Shown: piece by piece, positions 60,836 to 64,000 of the stretch | Layout of the letters: each line of letters begins with the position of its first letter | Position numbering within the stretch: position 1 is the stretch's first letter | Assembly (NCBI RefSeq): GCF_016793825.1 | Contig: NZ_JAEULM010000050.1 | Coordinates: 1-64,000 of the forward strand | Origin: Sphingopyxis sp. | GTDB lineage: Bacteria > Pseudomonadota > Alphaproteobacteria > Sphingomonadales > Sphingomonadaceae | Direction of reading: 5' to 3' | Length of the DNA stretch: 64,000 nucleotides | Notes under the pieces: generated by a model | What the model was told of the DNA's origin: nothing | What the model saw: the letters and a program-made list of their open reading frames with translations, nothing else | Databases searched by the model: none | Position numbers and translations under genes: made by a program

Positions 60836-61753
60836 ATGAGCGAAGAAAAGCCCTGGCCCGATACGATCCATGCCGGCGATTGCGAACAGCATGAGCCACT
60901 GGTGCGCCGCGTCCTCGCGCCGAACCCGTCGCCTTACACCTTCACCGGCACGCAGACCTGGATCGTCGGTGCCGGCGATGACGTCGCGGTGGTCGATCCG
61001 GGGCCCACCGGATCGGGAATGAGCATCGGCGATCCCCCCGATGCGAACGGCGCCGGCCATGTCGATGCGATCCTGCGCGCCACCCGGGGGCGGCGCATTG
61101 CCGCAATCCTGTGCACCCACACGCACCGGGACCATTCGCCCGCCGCCGCGCCGCTCAAGGAAGCGACGGGCGCGCCGATCATCGGTTGCGCGCCGCTTGC
61201 CCTGCGCGACGATGGGCCGCGCGCGGATTCCGCGTTCGACCCCGATTATGCGCCCGACGGCGTCCTTGCCGACGGTGAGCGGATCGGCGGCGATGGCTGG
61301 ACGCTGGAGGCCGTGGCGACGCCCGGGCATACCTCGAACCACCTTTGCTTCGGGTTGCTCGAAAGCGGCGCGCTGTTCACGGGCGACCATGTGATGGCCT
61401 GGTCGACCAGCGTGGTCAGCCCGCCCGATGGTAATATGGCGGCCTATATGGCGAGCCTGTCGAAACTCTATGGCCGCGACGACCGCGTCTATTATCCGGC
61501 GCATGGCCCGGCGGTGACCAAGCCCCGGCAGCTGGTGCGCGGCATGCTCGGTCACCGGAAGCAGCGTGAACGGCAGATTTTGCGGGAACTTGAAAAAGGC
61601 ACGCGCGTAATCCCGGAGATGGTGACGCATATGTACAAAGGGCTCGACCCGCGACTGACCGGCGCCGCCGGCCGTTCGGTGCTCGCGCACCTGCTCGACC
61701 TCAAGGAGCGCGGGGTCGTGCGGACCGAGGGTGATGAATGGTGGCTTGGCTGA
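60836..61753 (+). CDS. LACTB2-like metallo-beta-lactamase-fold hydrolase
   Basis: A 305-residue metallo-beta-lactamase-fold protein. It shows the early segment NPSPYTFTGTQTWIVG, the metal motif THTHRDHSP (HxHxDH), ATPGHTSNHLCF, TGDHVMAW and the far His in YPAHGP. The C-terminal winged-helix-like domain (RKQRERQILRELEKGTRVIPEMV) is that of LACTB2-type proteins, which include ribonucleases and hydrolases. The start is taken at 60836; an ATG three codons upstream is equally possible and neither has a strong ribosome site. Confidence 0.87.
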   Translation: MSEEKPWPDTIHAGDCEQHEPLVRRVLAPNPSPYTFTGTQTWIVGAGDDVAVVDPGPTGSGMSIGDPPDANGAGHVDAILRATRGRRIAAILCTHTHRDHSPAAAPLKEATGAPIIGCAPLALRDDGPRADSAFDPDYAPDGVLADGERIGGDGWTLEAVATPGHTSNHLCFGLLESGALFTGDHVMAWSTSVVSPPDGNMAAYMASLSKLYGRDDRVYYPAHGPAVTKPRQLVRGMLGHRKQRERQILRELEKGTRVIPEMVTHMYKGLDPRLTGAAGRSVLAHLLDLKERGVVRTEGDEWWLG

Positions 61754-61865
61754 TGCTGCTGCCGCTGTTGTTCGCCGCCGCCGCGCCTGCCCGACATGGT
61801 GCTCGCGCCATCCCCGGCGGACGATCGGTCGATCCATGCGATGCTTGTTCGGATTGTACCGCGCC

Positions 61866-62507
61866 ATGACTGATGCTCCTGCCGCACCGCGTCTCCTGCC
61901 GCGTGTCATTCTGCTCGCTGCGGCGGCATTGTTCGCGCTGGCCGCCTGGTGGGTTGTCGCGGCGTGGCGTGACTGGCAGCGGGGCTATGACCCCGAAACC
62001 GTCGTTGCGGCCAGCTTGCAGGGATTGCAGGAACAGAATGTCCTTGTGCCCTTCACCGCGCGCTATGTTGCGGTGGTGACCTCCACGCAGAGCCGGCTGG
62101 GGCTGAGTGCCAAGAAGACGCTGATCATGCCCGGCACGGTCCGTTACGAGCTAGACCTTGCCAGGCTGAGGCAGGCCGACCTCGATTGGGACGCGGCGAC
62201 CAATGCGCTGACCGTCACCTTGCCGCCGCTGCGGCTGGCGGGGCCGGAGATCGATCTCGACGCAATCAGCGAATATCGCGACGGCGAAATCCTGCTGACC
62301 CTCACCGATGCCGAAAAGACGCTCGACGCCGCGAACCGCAAGGCGGCACAGGAGGAGTTGATCAGGCAGGCGAAGGGCGCGACTCCGATGCGTCTTGCCC
62401 GGGGCGCGGCGCGCACCGCCGTTGAGCAGAGTTTTGCAATGCCGCTGAAGGCCGCAGGAATCGACGCCAGGGTGACGGCACGCTTTGCCGATACGCCTGC
62501 GGGATAA
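61866..62507 (+). CDS. DUF4230 family protein
   Basis: A 213-residue protein with one N-terminal membrane helix (about 12-30) and an extracytoplasmic domain of the DUF4230 type (LQEQNVLVPFTARYVAVVTSTQSRLGLSAKKTLIMPGTVRYELDL, then a beta-rich segment and a helical end). Role unknown. It starts 112 bases after the metallo-hydrolase gene on the same strand. Confidence 0.8.
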   Translation: MTDAPAAPRLLPRVILLAAAALFALAAWWVVAAWRDWQRGYDPETVVAASLQGLQEQNVLVPFTARYVAVVTSTQSRLGLSAKKTLIMPGTVRYELDLARLRQADLDWDAATNALTVTLPPLRLAGPEIDLDAISEYRDGEILLTLTDAEKTLDAANRKAAQEELIRQAKGATPMRLARGAARTAVEQSFAMPLKAAGIDARVTARFADTPAG

Positions 62508-62573
62508 TTCGCGGCTTTCGGCACCCGCTTAGCTGGGTTATCTTGCGCGGGTGTCCGGGAGGGGAACAGGGAC

Positions 62574-63344
62574 GTGGCAAGCTTGGCGCAGAAGCCGCTC
62601 GATGCAGCGGGCAACGATAGTTTCTATTTTCGCAGCGCCGCCGCGATGTCGGTCATCATCGTCTTGGGTTTCGCCATGCAATGGGCGATGGGGCGCTCGA
62701 CTTTTGCGGTGCGCCCGCTCGTTCACGTCCATGCGCTCGTGTTCATGGGCTGGGTTGCCATATTTGTGACGCAGAGCTGGCTCGGGTCTCGCGGCGGTGC
62801 GAAGCTCCATCGTCGACTGGGGCAGGTCGCGGCGCTGTGGGTGCTGATGATGGTCGTGTTCGGCTTCTGGATCACGATCGACGTCGTCCAGCGCGGCACC
62901 GCGCCCTTCTTTTTTCAGCCGCAGCATTTTTTGATCGCCAATCCGGCGAACATCATCTGTTTCGCGCTCCTCGTCGCTGCGGCGCTCGCTTTACGTCACA
63001 GTCGCGACTGGCACATGCGCCTCCAGCTTTGCGCGATGGCGGCCATCCTCGGGCCGGCCTTCGGTCGATTGTTGCCTATGCCGCTGATGACGCCCCACGC
63101 CTGGAATATTGCGGCGCTCTGCGGGCTTGTCTTTCCTCTCATCGGCGCGTTTCGTGATTGGCGACGCGACGGGCACGTCCATCCCGCGTGGTGGCTCGGG
63201 GCGATGGGTATCGTCGCGCCCGTCCTGATCGCTCATCTTGTCGCTTTCTCGCTCATAGGGGAGGCCATCTACGCTTGGGTCACCGCAGGACATCCGGGTG
63301 CGTCGCTGTCGGGTCTTGCCTTTGGTCCGCCACCGCCCATGTGA
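62574..63344 (+). CDS. Seven-helix membrane protein, unknown
   Basis: A 256-residue polytopic protein with about seven membrane helices. An N-terminal stretch LVHVHALVFMGWVAIFVTQ with two His and LHRRLGQVAALWV near 80 resemble heme- or metal-binding membrane families (DUF2306-like), but I cannot assign function. The start is GTG at 62574 with GGAGGGG nine bases before it. Confidence 0.72.
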   Translation: MASLAQKPLDAAGNDSFYFRSAAAMSVIIVLGFAMQWAMGRSTFAVRPLVHVHALVFMGWVAIFVTQSWLGSRGGAKLHRRLGQVAALWVLMMVVFGFWITIDVVQRGTAPFFFQPQHFLIANPANIICFALLVAAALALRHSRDWHMRLQLCAMAAILGPAFGRLLPMPLMTPHAWNIAALCGLVFPLIGAFRDWRRDGHVHPAWWLGAMGIVAPVLIAHLVAFSLIGEAIYAWVTAGHPGASLSGLAFGPPPPM

Positions 63345-63435
63345 GAGACTTGGTGACGGTGCGCGCCGCGAATTGCCCTCTTGGCAGGTGCGGTGTAGAG
63401 GGGCGCCCAAGGCAAAAGCCACATAAGGAAAAGCG

Positions 63436-64000
63436 ATGACTGCTCCCATTCGCGAGAATCTCTCGGGTCTCGACCTGCGCGCCGAAATCGAGCGCCTTCG
63501 CAAGGAGCGGAACGCCGTTATCCTTGCGCATTATTATCAGAAGCCCGAGATACAGGATCTGGCCGATTTCGTCGGTGACTCGCTGGAACTGTCGCGCAAG
63601 GCCGCCGATACCGATGCCGATGTAATTGCCTTCTGCGGCGTGAAATTCATGGCCGAGACCGCAAAGATACTGAGTCCGCAAAAGACGGTGATCCTGCCCG
63701 ACATGGACGCCGGATGCAGTCTTGAGGACAGCTGCCCGCCCGAACAGTTCAAAAGATTCCGCGAAGCGCACCCCGACCATATCGCGCTGACCTACATCAA
63801 CTGCTCGGCGGCGGTGAAGGCGCTCAGCGACATTATCGTCACATCGTCCAGCGCCGAGACGATCATCAGCCAGATCCCGGAAAGCCAGAAGATCATCTTC
63901 GGCCCGGACCGCCATCTCGGCGGCTATCTCAACCGCAAGTTCGGGCGCGAAATGCTGCTGTGGCCGGGAGTGTGCATTGTCCATGAGGCCTTCAGCGAGA
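63436..64000 (+). CDS. nadA: Quinolinate synthase NadA (5' part)
   Basis: The first 188 residues of quinolinate synthase; the gene runs off the right edge of the window. The enzyme condenses iminoaspartate with dihydroxyacetone phosphate in NAD synthesis and holds one [4Fe-4S] cluster. Family motifs are [61 protein letters not shown] (first cluster Cys, residue 94), [10 protein letters not shown] and [19 protein letters not shown] is the ribosome site. Confidence 0.95.
   Translation, partial: MTAPIRENLSGLDLRAEIERLRKERNAVILAHYYQKPEIQDLADFVGDSLELSRKAADTDADVIAFCGVKFMAETAKILSPQKTVILPDMDAGCSLEDSCPPEQFKRFREAHPDHIALTYINCSAAVKALSDIIVTSSSAETIISQIPESQKIIFGPDRHLGGYLNRKFGREMLLWPGVCIVHEAFSE

Overview
The window is high-G+C alphaproteobacterial DNA, most likely from a sphingomonad (order Sphingomonadales, Sphingopyxis/Sphingomonas-like). 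The signs are TonB-dependent receptors, the F1-ATPase inhibitor zeta subunit (DUF1476), GapR (DUF2312), DUF1244, a tol-pal cluster of alphaproteobacterial type, and frequent GTG/TTG starts with stop/start overlaps. This assignment rests on gene content only. The window holds one tRNA gene, no rRNA, no CRISPR array and no recognisable insertion sequence.

Left part (1-17.2 kb): a tRNA-Leu(GAG), then a surface lipoprotein plus TonB-dependent receptor pair, then a complete type II secretion operon gspCDEFGHIJKLMNO. Both the lipoprotein gene and gspC are preceded by GTCA-type heptamers phased at 11 bp, which look like tandem PHO boxes, followed at the same distance by the same CCCTAGG motif. The order lipoprotein / receptor / T2SS recalls the phosphate-starvation ElpS locus of Caulobacter crescentus.

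17.2-30 kb is mostly housekeeping. ybgC-tolQRAB-pal is followed by a small membrane protein plus XRE regulator pair with two tandem palindromic operators. Next come the Holliday-junction genes ruvC and ruvA-gfa-ruvB, yebC, ybjQ, gapR, DUF1244, pyruvate kinase and the N-end-rule leucyltransferase bpt. A 130-bp cloverleaf-like repeat fills the ruvC/yebC gap, and a long perfect hairpin lies upstream of pyk.

30.2-36.6 kb is the most unusual region: four same-strand genes that look like one signalling and electron-transfer unit. They encode (1) an FAD/NAD(P) oxidoreductase fused to two cyclic-nucleotide-binding domains and a four-cluster ferredoxin, (2) a five-helix membrane protein with two His pairs spaced for a di-heme cytochrome b, (3) a cytoplasmic FHA domain joined through one membrane helix to a periplasmic decaheme cytochrome c, and (4) a CpdA-like cyclic-nucleotide phosphodiesterase. 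The inferred path is NAD(P)H to FAD to 4x[4Fe-4S] to heme b to ten c-hemes, with second-messenger and phospho-dependent control. A 23-codon leader ORF overlaps the first start codon.

36.5-55.2 kb, minus strand: a 2-hydroxyacid dehydrogenase, a small membrane protein and cysS, then a locus of exported CHAT-domain peptidase, CHASE2-adenylate/guanylate cyclase and an exported FecR-like protein, followed by a two-partner secretion pair (TpsB pore and a 2620-residue TpsA exoprotein).

55.4-64 kb, plus strand: zeta subunit, BolA, monothiol glutaredoxin, a DipZ-type thiol-disulfide protein, a BlaI/M56-peptidase pair with a textbook BlaI operator, an LACTB2-like metallo-beta-lactamase-fold protein, a DUF4230 protein, a membrane protein, and the 5' part of nadA, which runs off the window.
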